From Tetradesmus obliquus (lineage: Eukaryota > Chlorophyta > Chlorophyceae > Sphaeropleales > Scenedesmaceae): a stretch of 64,000 nt of DNA. A program made the translations under genes and the position numbers. The first letter of the stretch is position 1; each line of letters starts with the position of its first letter. The stretch is taken from NCBI GenBank assembly GCA_030272155.1, contig CP126191.1:1634501-1698500 (forward strand). Direction: 5' to 3'. Shown piece after piece: positions 11,201 to 21,718 of the stretch. The notes under the pieces were generated by a model, which searched no databases, was not told the origin of the DNA, and saw nothing but the letters and a program-made list of their open reading frames with translations.

Positions 11201-14020
11201 GGTGCAGCTGCTGGAGGTGGGCTTCTTCCACGGCGATCCGCACCCAGGCAACTTGCTCAATGTGAGGCGTGTAATAACTTATGTTATTAGATGTGGTAGA
11301 CAGTCAACATGACATGTGAGAGTCGAAAGGGTGTGGTGCAGCTGCTGGAGGTGGGCTTCTTCCACGGTGATCACACCCAGGCAACTTGCTCAATGTGAGG
11401 CGTGTTGTAACATACATTATAACATGTTTCATAACATTCAACATGACATGTTGAGAGTCGAAGGGGTGTGGTGCAGCTGCTGGAGGTGGGCTTCTTCCAC
11501 GGTGACCCGCACCCGGGCAACCTGCTCAAGGTGGGCGTGTCATAACATATGTTATAACATGTGGTAGACAGTCAACATGACGTAGTTTCGAGAGTCGAAG
11601 GGGTGTGGTGCTGTCTTCCACGGCGACCCGCACCCTGGCAACCTGCTCAAGGTGAGTTGTTACTGGGCTGCAGATATGTTAACATTGTGTGTTCTTGTCA
11701 TTTTCAAAAGGCCCTGTTGCAGTTGGGCGAGGTGGCGCTTCAGGAGGGGCGCGTTTCGAAATGAAGTGATACGTCAGTGTGGGAAGTGACACTGCCGTAC
11801 GCTGTGCAGTGCATGTGATGTTTGGTATTCAGCATTGTCATCACCATGCAATGGGCTGTGCTGCTGCTGCAGGTGACGGAGGGCCCTGATGCGGGCAAGC
11901 TGGCGCTGCTGGACTTTGGCCTGGTGGCGGAGATCCCCGCACAGGACAGGGCAGCCATGGTGAGGCCAGCCGGCACGAAGATCCAAATAAGTGTGCAGGG
12001 GTGCAGCTGCATGCAGTGCAGTTGGCGGCGGCAGCAGCAGCAGTTGCTGCGCTTGTTCACGTGCGCAGGATGTTCTGCTTGCATGTCAACCTGTCACCAC
12101 ATCATCTGGTCTTTGATTTGGGGCTGTGCTTGTGCTCATCGCCGGTGTATGTGTGTTATTGTGCAGGTGTCTGCCACCATCCACCTGGCCAACCGCAACT
12201 GGGCAGCACTGGTGGATGACTTCATCGACCTGGAGTTCCTGCCAACAGACGCCAACAGGCGCGTTACAACATCGTTTGTAACATGCGTTGTAAACTGGCC
12301 CGCCTCTACACAGCACCTGCATGAACCCTTCGGTCACTGCTGTCAATATCACAACTCAGACCTTCGATGGCATGTGCCGCACAACATGCATGCAGGCTGG
12401 CAAAGCAGCGTGCAGTTACTGGTGAGTTCGTTGGCAATGCAGCCATATGGTGGAGCTTTTAAACAGCTGCTGCTGCTGATGCTGATGCTGCTGCAGGGCT
12501 GTGATCATCCCTGTCATGGAGCGCGTGCTGGGCCCCTACCTGAGGGGCGGCGGCGCCAAGGCCTTCAATTTCCAGGTGGGCTGCTGCTGCTGGTTCGGCT
12601 GTATGGACTGTGTAGCACTACTATGCACGCATGCAGCGCTGAACCCGGACCTCCTGATCACCACGCATATCACATGTTCTGTGTTAGGAATCCCGTTCTC
12701 TGTTCCCCTGCATAGTTTGTGTTACATCACGATGTCAACCAGCAAATGCTGACACATCATGTTATGTTACTTTGTGTTGTGTGACGCATGCAGGCGCTGA
12801 GCCAGGACCTGCTGACCACCACCATGGAGATCCCCTTCAGCGTGCCCCCTTACATGAGCCTGCTGGCACGCAGCGTGGCCACGCTGGAGGGCATCGCGCT
12901 CACGGCAGACCCTGGGTACCAGATGGTGGCGCAGGTGGGCCAGCGTGGCTTCTAGGCAATCCGGCAATTTGATTCATTAGGATTTGAAACCTGCTTCAGG
13001 CTTTGTATTGCAAATAATGGGTTTGATCAGGACTTTCAATCCACGAGCGCTTGTGCCACGCTGGAGGGCATCGCACTCACAGCAGACCCAGGCTACCAGA
13101 TGGTGGCGCAGGTGCGTCAAGATTATTAGGGTTTGTTGATCCTTGTAACATCAGGACTTGGATGTTTAGGGCCTTGGGACCTGAGTGCATGTGCCACGCT
13201 GGAGGGCATCGCGCTCACGGCAGACCCAGGCTACCAGATGGTGGCGCAGGTGGGCAAATGTGGCCCACGATTCTCCTTGCACTTTGTTCAAAATGGAGTT
13301 GTTTAAAGTAGATTGATATTCACGAGTGCATGTGCAACACGCTGGAGGGCATTACACTCGCGGCAGACCGGGGCTACCAGATGGTGGCGCAGGTGCGTGT
13401 GCACGGGCTGTTGATGTATGCACCTCACTCTGAACGAAGATACAGTGTTACGATTGCTGGATGCAAGCCACACGCCTTAGGGAGTGAGGCGTGCAGCGTG
13501 CTCAGGTGCCAAGTGATGTTGGGGGGAGGGCTTGCATTGTGTAATTGGGCGTGCCTGCCGGCGCTCGCAATGCGCGCGAAACGTCATGCCCTGTCGGTTG
13601 TCTGTTGCACATTTTGCCACTCTGACGCCGCCGTACTTGCTGCTGTGCCTCATGCTGCTGGCTTCCGTGCTGTGTTGCAGGCGTACCCCTTTGTGGCGCG
13701 CAAGGTGCTGCGCGATGACGGCAGCGGCACAGCGGCGCTGCTGCGTGACCTGGTGTATGACGAGCAGGGCAAGCTGCGCCCGGGACGGCTGTCAGCACTG
13801 CTGCAGGTAGGTGTTTGAGGAGCATGAGCGCCTCTACAATGGTGGGATGGCATCGAATCTTGGCCTGCACCCTGCAATATGAGACCTGCCCATGCCGAGA
13901 CCCCACACGTTCTGACCCTGCTGTTCCCGCTGCTGTGCTGCGCATTTTATCCATGCTGCGCTCGGCTACGTGAGCGTGCAGGGCGAGGGCTCTGTTGATT
14001 TGGTGCCCGTCGTTCTGCGC

Positions 14021-14064
<44 letters not shown>

Positions 14065-16262
14065 TTGCTTGCAGGCTGCTCTCGGGTATGTGAGCGAGCA
14101 GGGCGAGGGCTTTGTCGATTTCGACGCGGTGCCTGCGGAGGGCGCCAGCGCGGGCGAGGTGCTGGCCTTTGTGCTGAGCCCCGAGGCACGTGAGCTGCGG
14201 CCGCTGCTGGTGGGCTGGCTGGCGGGGGCAGCAGACCTGGTGATCAGGGACAGGTGGGTGCGGCGGGAGATACTTGTTTTCTATAGTTTTTACCACCTTG
14301 ATGACGTACATTCAATGATTCGTTGTTCGCAATTTGCGGTTGCTGGAGGTCTGCCGAGACTGCTGGTACACAGGGCTGCATATGAAGCTGCTGCTAGCAA
14401 CGTCGTAGTGGTTTGTGCTGAGCCCTGAGGCACGGGAGCTGCGGCCGCTGCTGGTGGGCTGGCTGGCGGGCGCGGCAGACCTGGTGATCAGGGACAGGTG
14501 CGGCAGAAGATGCGCTGCTTTTCTTTGGTTTCAATGACTTGTTGGCGGAATTTTTCGGCTGCTGGAGGTCTGCTAAGATCAATGGTACACAAGTCATTTT
14601 TTAAGCTGCTGCTAGCAACAACATTGTATTGGGTTGGTGCTGAGCCCTGAGGCACGGGAGCTGATGCGGGTGGGCTGGCTGGCTGGAGCAGCAGACCTGG
14701 TGATCAGGGACAGGTGGGTGCGGCGGGAAGCTGATTGCGGCACGGTAACCTGGTGTTGGTGCAGCACTTCTGTGCTGCTGCATCGGAGAACGTTGTGTCG
14801 CCCTTCATTGGGGTGGAGAACGTTGTGTCGCCCTTAATTGGGGTGGAGGTTTTTAGACTTAACAGAGCACGTGCGTGCGCCTCAACCTCGCAGCCGCTGC
14901 TCTCTTCAGCTAATTCATTCGCCTGCCTTTGCTTTCTCCGCTGCTACCGCAGGGCGCGCAAGGCTGCTGCAGCCCTGCCCGGCCTGTTGACCCCCCGGCT
15001 GCCGTTTGCCGCACTGCTGGGCTTGCCAAGCCTGCCCAGCCCCCCGCCCCCTCCGGTGTTCCTGCCTGGCCTGGGGCTGCTGCCGCTGCCAGAGGCGGTG
15101 GAGCGCCTGGCACCACCACTCAGTGATCAGGAGGTCGTTTACTACCAGAGCCTGCTGGAGCTGGTGGCAGGTGCGTGCTGCTGGTGTTACCTTGTTGCTA
15201 CATGTCTGTTACAGTTGTGCATGCTGATGTGACTAGGAGGTCAATTATCATTAGAGCCCGCTGGAGCTAGGGCAAGGTGTGTGCGCTGCTGGTGCTTGTT
15301 TGGTACATGTAAGGGTTTGTTTGGCCTGGAGCTGTTTGGCCATGGGCTGCTGCCGCTGCCTGAGGCGGTGGAGCGCCTGGCGCCACCGCGGAGTGACCAG
15401 GATGTCTTCTGTTGTTTGCCCCTTTTCCATGCAGGCATCCTGGACGTGCCTCCTCTTTCTTTACAACAAGGTAGACCTGCTGTATAAGTCTTTTGTTTTG
15501 CTGGCTCTGCCTTGTCTGCTGCTGTTCCGTGCAGGCATCTTGGATGTGCCTCCGGCACAGCTGGAGTCCCCGGCTTAGGCTTGATGCATACGCAACTGTC
15601 TTTACTCTTTAAGTGATTTCAGTTAGAAACAGAAAGATTAGTAAAACGGATACATGACAAGTGTCTTGATTTCGCCTTTCTCTTGTTGCCTTTGTTGTTG
15701 CCCGTCCGCAGGCATCCTGGACGTGCCCCCGGCGCAGCTGGAGTCCCCCGGCTTTGACACCCTGGCGCGCCTCATCACGCAGCCGGGCGAGCAAGCCAAA
15801 GAGCTGCAGCAGGCGCTGGTTGCTGCCACCAATGGCGATGCAGGCACTGCTGCTGCTGCTGCTGATGTGGCGGTGGCAGTTGTTGATGAGGTGGCTCGGG
15901 GGTTAGCTGCTAGGGCTGGTGTTGAGGTTGATGTGCTGTTCCTAATGCACCGGGTGATGCTGCAGCAGATGGGGCGGCCTAGCAGCAGCAGCAGCAGTGG
16001 TGTGGTCGGCAGCAGCAGCAGCAGCAGCACCTTTGCAGGGCTGGCAGGTGTGCCTGGCAGCAGCAGCAGCAGCATTCATGTTGGGTTGAATGGTAGTAGC
16101 AGCGTGATGAGCAGCAGTGAAGAGGAGAGCAGAGGGCGTGTAAGCAGCCAGCATGGCAGCAGCAGTGCTGCTATGGTGGGAGTGATGGCAGCGCAGAGCA
16201 GCAGCAGCAGCAGCAGCAGCACTACAAGCAGCGGCAGGAAGCTGGCAATGCGGCAGTTGTGA
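7154..16262 (+). CDS. ABC1K: ABC1K/UbiB-family atypical kinase, probably plastid-targeted
   Basis: Fifteen exons stay in frame: 7154-7345, 7822-7990, 8752-8893, 9136-9310, 9642-9863, 10133-10233, 10538-10697, 11873-11959, 12167-12258, 12497-12575, 12794-12934, 13681-13806, 14075-14253, 14953-15170, 15712-16262; about 877 residues. The ATG at 7154 starts an Ala/Ser/Arg-rich, acid-poor stretch typical of a plastid transit peptide. Family marks are GPTFIKLGQ (the ABC1 KxGQ motif, about 158-163), VAVK (K242), catalytic-loop FHGDPHPGN (about 376-384) and LLDFG (D401). Known members phosphorylate or regulate prenyl-lipid metabolism in mitochondria or plastoglobules. Plastoglobular ABC1K1/3-type identity is inference. 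The C-terminus is Ser-rich. The 12258 donor is GC rather than GT, and frame continuity (AAC AG/G GCT) supports that GC-AG intron. Many introns contain copies of neighbouring exon edges. Confidence 0.94.
7995..8022 (+). repeat. CAG run at an ABC1K donor
   Basis: CAG units begin within the donor context GTGAGCAGCAG after the exon ending at 7990. The same arrangement recurs at 8216-8261 after the copied exon edge. Confidence 0.9.
8158..8261 (+). repeat. Echo of ABC1K exon 2 3' edge plus CAG run
   Basis: The block from AAGCGCCC through the GCGGTGAGCAGC donor context repeats 7939-8000 almost perfectly and is followed by its own CAG tract. It lies inside the intron 7991-8751 and would be a decoy donor. 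Confidence 0.9.
8560..8590 (+). repeat. Echo of ABC1K exon 3 5' edge
   Basis: GCAGCTCCCTGGCTGACCA precedes AGATAG here and AGATGG at the real exon start (8752). It is an acceptor plus exon-start copy about 190 bases upstream of the real one. Confidence 0.88.
9360..9425 (+). repeat. Echo of ABC1K exon 4 3' part
   Basis: The sequence matching 9245-9306 (CAGCCCATCGACG...GAGCTGCCCATCGCAGC) recurs about 115 bases downstream with substitutions and an internal loss. It is degenerate and not in a usable exon. Confidence 0.85.
10638..11655 (+). repeat. Eight-copy tandem array of the ABC1K catalytic-loop exon edge
   Basis: Unit starts (GTGCAGCTGCTGGAGG or remnant) lie near 10638, 10779, 10931, 11066, 11202, 11336, 11471 and 11607, spacing 134-152. 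Each holds up to 54 exon bases after a GTGCAG acceptor-like site, encoding LLEVGFFHGDPHPGNLLK, then a donor (GTGAGG, GTGGGC or GTGAGT) and about 80 bases of intron ending in GAGAGTCGA-like sequence. Copy 1 is continuous with exon 7 (10538-10697). In copies 5 and 6 the last codon is AAT instead of AAG, copy 6 has lost two bases in the HPGN part, and copy 8 is truncated. Confidence 0.95.
10845..10870. repeat. Perfect 26-bp palindrome after a 5' splice site
   Basis: The half-site CATGTCATAACAC is followed by its exact reverse complement. It begins four bases after the GTGAGG donor hexamer of array copy 2. Related palindromes or hairpins follow the donors of other copies. Confidence 0.93.
13050..13395 (+). 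repeat. Three echoes of ABC1K exon 11 3' edge
   Basis: The 57-base end of exon 12794-12934 (encoding ATLEGIALTADPGYQMVAQ plus donor) recurs near 13055, 13193 and 13333, about 138 bases apart. Each copy ends GTGGCGCAG followed by GTG(C/G)G. Intron flanks are also partly shared. Substitutions are few, so the copies look young or conserved. Confidence 0.92.
13955..14061 (+). repeat. Echo of ABC1K exon 13 5' edge and CTG run
   Basis: GCTCGGCTACGTGAGCGTGC... at 13958-14008 copies the start of the exon at 14075. CTG units (14019-14061) sit between the copy and the real acceptor. Confidence 0.85.
14403..14725 (+). repeat. Two echoes of ABC1K exon 13 3' edge
   Basis: Sequences from TGCTGAGCCC(C/T)GAGGCACG to the donor GACAGGTG recur at about 14414-14500 and 14636-14715, copying 14173-14256. 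The second has a short internal deletion. Both lie in the intron 14254-14952. Confidence 0.9.
15335..15580 (+). repeat. Echoes of ABC1K exon 14 and exon 15 edges
   Basis: GGGCTGCTGCCGCTGCC...GTGACCAGGA at 15343-15402 copies part of exon 14. GCAGGCATCCTGGACGTGCC at 15433 and GCAGGCATCTTGGATGTGCC at 15533 copy the acceptor plus start of exon 15 (15712). The second continues through CTGGAGTCCCCGGCTT. Confidence 0.88.
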
Positions 16263-18066
16263 ATCACTCCCGGGCGGGGTCTCTGGCCCTACTTAGGTAG
16301 CCTTGGCAACTAGCAGGCGTGTTATGATGCAGTGAGGAGAGTGGTGTCACACATTTGTGTGGTTGTGAGTTTGCAGGTTTGTAAGACGAGTGTCAACTTT
16401 TGAGAGAGGGGTTCAGGGGCAGGCTGGCGCAATAACTGCTGGCAGTTGACCTATCACAGTTCAACATCCATCTGTTGTGTATATCTTCTCACGCTGGCTG
16501 GGTTAATGGCGCTTTTTGTCAGCTTTTGCGGACAGCACATATGCACACACCTGTTTACGTTGTTGGCCACCGCTTGGGATGATGGGTTTTCTTGGTTGGT
16601 ATGTGGATTATTGAGGTCGGTTTCACTTGGGGCTGTTGCTAGCCCTTTGGGTTGTGGGGCAGCCTTTGCAATGCAGCCACTGCGGTTGATGCGCCTGTTT
16701 GTTTGTGTACAGGTGTATGCAGCGCATGCGAAGGTTTGCAGAACAGCCAGTAAATCACTGTCACAGTCAACTGTGCTCATCGTGCATCGTGCTGGCTGTT
16801 GCATTGTCATGGATTGCATTTTGCTGTTGACGTGCCATATGCCTAGAGCTGCATGCAGCCATGGCAGGCACGATGGTAACTCTGCTGAGCTGTCTGCAGC
16901 AGATGGGCCACTGATTGGCTGCTGAGCTGCACAATCGGCAGCATTCAAGGGTTATAACGTGCATGCAGGCAGCGTGCACAAAGACCAACAGCTTAGAGCA
17001 CAACAGCTTGACGCACATCACCAATACACGCACACCACGGCGCACCCCATCACACGGGGCCCCAAAAGTAGCTGAGAGCACAACAACTTGACTTCCGCCA
17101 AGCTTGGCAGCCGTGACACTATCACCGACACTGGCGTCAACGCCCAAGCCCTGCCAGCTGGAATGAGATGAGAGTCAATACGAGCATCAGCCGCTGCTTG
17201 TGTTTCAACAAACTTGGACTTTTAGGTGCCACTTCCATGAGCGACTTGCAGAGGCAGCACAGCCACTGTGCAGCGGCGCATGTGGTGACAGCGCTGCAGC
17301 CGTGCAGCAGCTGCAATGGCAGGCACACGGCCTTCTGTTGTCAAGACTGTGCTGCGGCAACACACAACAACCATAACGTGGAGGAAACCGCCATGTGCTG
17401 CTGCTGTTGTGCTGGCCACTTTATAATGATTGAGTGCACAAACGTGAATGCCAAGCTTTGACGCCAATGCAAAATGCCTGTCGTGCAATGTTGCAGGCAT
17501 GCAGTGGGCATGTGGAATGGCATGTGGGCAACGCGCAGATGACCAGTTGCTTTTAATCCATAAAGTCATGCAGCTGTTTCGAAACCACCAGCACGGCAGA
17601 GCCACACACCCGCTACTACAAGCCGCCAGCTACTGCACAAGTTGTGACAACAGGTGTGTCTGAACTCACTAACATCATCATGCCACCCACGACCTAAATG
17701 TACCACCCTTTACAGCTGCATGTATGCCTTGATGCACAACTGTGGCTCCTGAAGCATCTTCTGTACCATTGCACCCGACCAGTCGCGCAGTACTGCTGTA
17801 TACCCCACGTGCCTAGGGCTGCAAGCCTGCTGAGCTGCCTGCAGCAGCTGCTTGGATGCCTTGCTGGCTCACTGCTGCACTGCGATCCTCCAGCCCTGCT
17901 GCATTACCCCAGCCCTTCGGCTGCCTCGAGCAGCGGCCTGACTCTTGCTGTGGGCCAGCCAGGGGGACTCTGACCCTCCTGGCAACTTCAAAAAAGGCTG
18001 CTGCTGCTGCTGCAGCAGCAGCACCATGTTACTGCTGAGCTGACACACAGCCAAGTTGGCAGTCTT
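16263..18066. other. Intergenic region, ABC1K 3' flank
   Basis: No gene recognised. TGTAA, the usual chlorophyte polyadenylation signal, occurs at 16380-16384, about 120 bases after the ABC1K stop. A short imperfect direct repeat (GAGCACAACA(G/A)CTTGAC) is at about 16995 and 17076. Confidence 0.45.
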
Positions 18067-20255
18067 TCACCAAACTTCATCTGGCAGAGCTGGGGCATGC
18101 AAGCGGCGCAACTTGCGGAGCGCTGCAGTCATGATTTCCTTGCCATCATCATCAATGCCAGTCAGCTCCTTGGCTGCTGCCAGCAGCTGCTCCACCTGCT
18201 GGCTGCTGAGCTGCTCAAGCACCACTCGCGGCAGGCCATCCGCCAACACATGAACTGTATATCCTTTGCCAGGCTTCACAGCTGCACTGAGCAGCGCAAC
18301 TACTGCCGTGTTGTCAAGCTGCGCTACTGCTGGTACAGCCCACACAGCTTGTGTGCTGCTCCAGCCTCTGCCCACTGCTGCCTGTAGCAGCAGCAGCGCT
18401 GCCTCACTGCTGATGCCCGCTGCTGCTGGCAGCCTGCATAACTCTACTGGCACCCGGTTCCGCTGGACAGCTGCCTGCAGCAGCTGCGACACTGCCTCGC
18501 TGCTCATGCCGGCTGCTGCTGGCAGCTGGCATAAGCCTTGTATGCATGACATTGCGCCTTTGTTAGCGCGTTCCTCATAACAGCCCTGCTCTACAGCTGC
18601 AGCTATCAGCTCTGCCACCTGCTGGCTGCTGAACTGCTCACGCAGCGCTGGCGGCAGACCAGATGATAACATCCTTGCGGTGTGAAAGAAGCCCTGCTTC
18701 ACAGCCCTATTCAGCAGCCCAAGTGCTGCCTCGCCGCTGAGCTGTGCCGCTGCTGGTAGGGCGTACAGTGGCTTTAGGCTCGACACGCACTTATCCACTG
18801 CTGCCTGCAGCAGCTGCAGCACTGCTTCGCTGCTGATGCCTGCTGCACCTGGCAGCCTGCATAACGCTTTTGGCAACCAGTGTTGCTGGATGGCTGCCCG
18901 CAGCAGCTGAACCACTGCCCCAGTGCTGAGCTGCTGCGCTGCTGGCAGCGCGCACAGTGCCACTACAAGGTCCGCCATGTCAAATGCATAGAAACCATCA
19001 CGAACTCGTTCTGCTTCCAGGCGCTGCCCAAGCATTGCTTCAAGCGTTGCTGCATCCACGTGCTGCTGCATGCATGGCAGCGCCACCATGCGCTGCACTG
19101 CTCTTACATGCCGCCGCATGGCTGCTGTCAGCAGCAGCCTGCGAGCAACGCGTGGCTCAAGCAGCGCTGCTCCTGCAGCTGCAGCTGGCAGGCAGTCGAG
19201 AGCTGCCGCCACTGCCTGTGAGCTGCTGCGATTCAAGGCCAGCTGCAGCAGGTCAGCACCGTGGCCAACAACAAAGGCCAGTGTAATCACGTCCTGATGA
19301 GACAGAGCAGCAGCAGCAGCAGCAGCAGCAAAAATCATTGTTTGACCAGTGCAGCAACCGCAAAAACAAGCATGCGCTCAAGCCGCACCTTCAGCCAGGC
19401 AGCATCTGCTGATTTTTCGGTGGCCCTGTACTATGAGTCAGCAGCACCAGCAGTGCCTTGTCTCGGACTCCCAGCACAGCAAGCAGATCAAGAAAAAACA
19501 CGCATATATGTTCAACAGCAATTACTGTTTATGCTCCTTAAAAGCAGCTGCTGAAGTAAGCTGTAGGTGTGTCCCCAGATTTTGAGCCAGAGTAGGTCCA
19601 CCCTCGCACAGGGCCCACTCGAAGTACAATATGTCCCAACAGCCATGTCAGTCTGGGCTGCACAAGCGCAGGCCTGATCGTACTGGCGGCCATGTGCCTG
19701 TCTTGCAACACAACAAATTAGCAACAGCAGCAGCAACACACGTACCTTGTCATCACTGCAGCAGACAGCTGCCGCTGCTGCAGGGATGTCGCTTTGTACG
19801 CCTGGTTGCTGCTGCGCCTGCACCCACACCTCCACTCCTGCCACCATGCTGTCAGCTGCAGCCAGCAGCTGCGCATAGGTGATGCGCACGCCAGCATCTA
19901 CGCCAGCTTGGACCACCCGGACAGCCACTTTAAGGGGCACTGCTGGAAAATTGAGCAGCCGTGTCATCACATCTGCTGCAGCTGCAGGCGCTTTGCGCAG
20001 CAGCAGCGCTGCCAGTCACCCTACTGCCTGCATGTCCTTCGCATCTTTGCTCTTTCGTGCCGTGCATGCCGCAGCGTCCAGTGAATGAAGGCCGTTGTAA
20101 CAGGCGCTATCTTCAACGGTTTGCTGACAGCTCTTGCCACTCGCAGCCAGGCAAGCCAGGCCGAGGGGACCTAGCTCTGCGACCAGAGGGGGCACGGCCT
20201 CCAACGCGCACGCTAGGCGCTCTGTGATTGAAGTAGGTTTCATGGAAGCTTGCAT
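18067..20255 (-). pseudogene. Helical-repeat protein gene with an in-frame TGA
   Basis: Two minus-strand exons stay in frame: about 20255 (or 20243, or an upstream Met) to 19746, then 19293-18067. The N-terminus has an F-box-like stretch (LAELGPLGLACLAASGK). The second exon has about seven units of 33-35 residues with consensus LPAAAxxSxxAVxxLLQAAV, a predicted alpha-solenoid of unknown function; ankyrin, PPR and OPR signatures are not evident. One TGA at 20016-20018 interrupts exon 1; the same frame continues in coding-like sequence (LAALLLRKAP) to a good donor at 19745. No GT-AG intron that keeps frame removes the stop in this stretch. It could be a recent pseudogene, an assembly error, a readthrough site, or a gene that starts after the TGA. 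Confidence 0.5.
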
Positions 20256-20351
20256 GTCTATATGCAAGTGAAGAGGCAGATCGTGAACAGACACCGGGAC
20301 CGTCGCCGGTGGATGTGTGCAGTTGTCCTCCCAGCCCTTCGCATTAAACAT

Positions 20352-20675
20352 ACAAGTGGCTTAAGTTCTTGCTGACAAGAAAGTCAGAGTAGCGTGTGGC
20401 GCCTTTGAAGCAAACATTTTCCTGTTCATCCTGGTTCAAAATTACAGCCCTAAACCCACTCCAGCAAGGAAGGCACTTCAGACCTTGCGTTGCTGACCCT
20501 CTTTGCCCATGTAGTCTGGAGATCGTGCAAAAAATGACCTCGCTGTGCCTAGTGACTTACAACTTCAACGAAAGAAGCAACCAGTAGCAACTGGTTGCTA
20601 CAGCACAGCTTACAGTCATTTGCAGCCCTTGAAACGAAAGTTGTACAGCCGCAAAAATCCAGGCAGGACCCGGAG
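20352..20675. other. Divergent spacer between repeat-protein and ankyrin genes
   Basis: About 320 bases between two oppositely oriented starts, probably a shared promoter region. No TATA box or named element could be assigned. Confidence 0.4.
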
Positions 20676-21675
20676 ATGCAACCTGTGTTGTTCTCATTAC
20701 TTGTGCTGCTGGCAGCAGGACCTCAGCTGCAAGCAGCAGCAGCGTCCTCTGACCCTACTGCTCAGCTTGAGGCAGCAGCACGCAGCAACGATGTAGCAGC
20801 AGCACAACAGGCCATACAAGACGGCGCTGATGTGAATGCCCAAGGCGGTGGCGGCCAGACACCGATCATGGCAGCAACACTATCTGGCAGCACAGATATT
20901 GTCAGGTGTGTGTGCTGTGTTTGCAGCAGTGTCATCGGAGTTGATGCAGCAGCGTAAGGTGCATGCTGCATGCGACAGTACCTCGAACACCATCAGTCTG
21001 CCACGCCCAACCTGCTGCGTTGCTGTACTACTGCAAAACCAACTAATTCATCAACTTCACAAGCACGTGTCCCGCCCTCACCCCAGTAGCACTTACGCCA
21101 TGTCAACCCTGCTGCTGCTGCTGCCAGGTTCCTGCTAGACGAACACAGCAGCCGAGTTGACACCAGCATTGGCGAAAAGGATGGCTACACACCCATGCAT
21201 GGCGCAGGCTTCCAGGGAAGAGCAGACATTGCACGGCTGCTGATCGCAGCAGGGCTCAACCCAAGTGACAGGCACAGGGTGCGCAACCAGCAGCACAGCA
21301 GCTGACACTGCCAGCATGCCGAGAGCATGCACCTGACAGTGATGGAGCACGTCTGCCGGTTCTCCAGTGTGCAGTGTATTATGCCTGCCTGCTGCGTCCG
21401 CTGCTAATGTCTTGCTGATGTGCAGGACGGCTTCACATAGACTACAGTTCGACTGCAGGTTGTGCACTAGACTACATGTTATGCGGTGGGCATGTGCACG
21501 TCACATGACCCCATGCCTGCCTGCTGATGATATTGGATGCAAATAATGGAATTACAATCACATCGTTTGTTGTTGTGCACAGGACGGCTTCACGCCCATC
21601 CACCGCGCCTGCTGGGGCCGGCAGCAGCGCCACACCGACACGGTGCGGGTGCTGCTGGAGGACGGCAAGGTGCGC

Positions 21676-21718
<43 letters not shown>

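Noticed and set aside
10300..11260. Minus-strand frames with repeated QLHQ/WVWVAVEEAH motifs
   Set aside because: They are antisense readings of the ABC1K catalytic-loop array and have no independent support.
10638..11655. CRISPR-like regular repeat-spacer pattern
   Set aside because: The repeats are coding exon edges of a kinase gene with splice sites. Spacers are related to each other, and the genome is eukaryotic.
20016..20018. Selenocysteine reading of the TGA
   Set aside because: The protein is not of a known selenoprotein family and no SECIS-like element could be shown. Nonsense or error is simpler.
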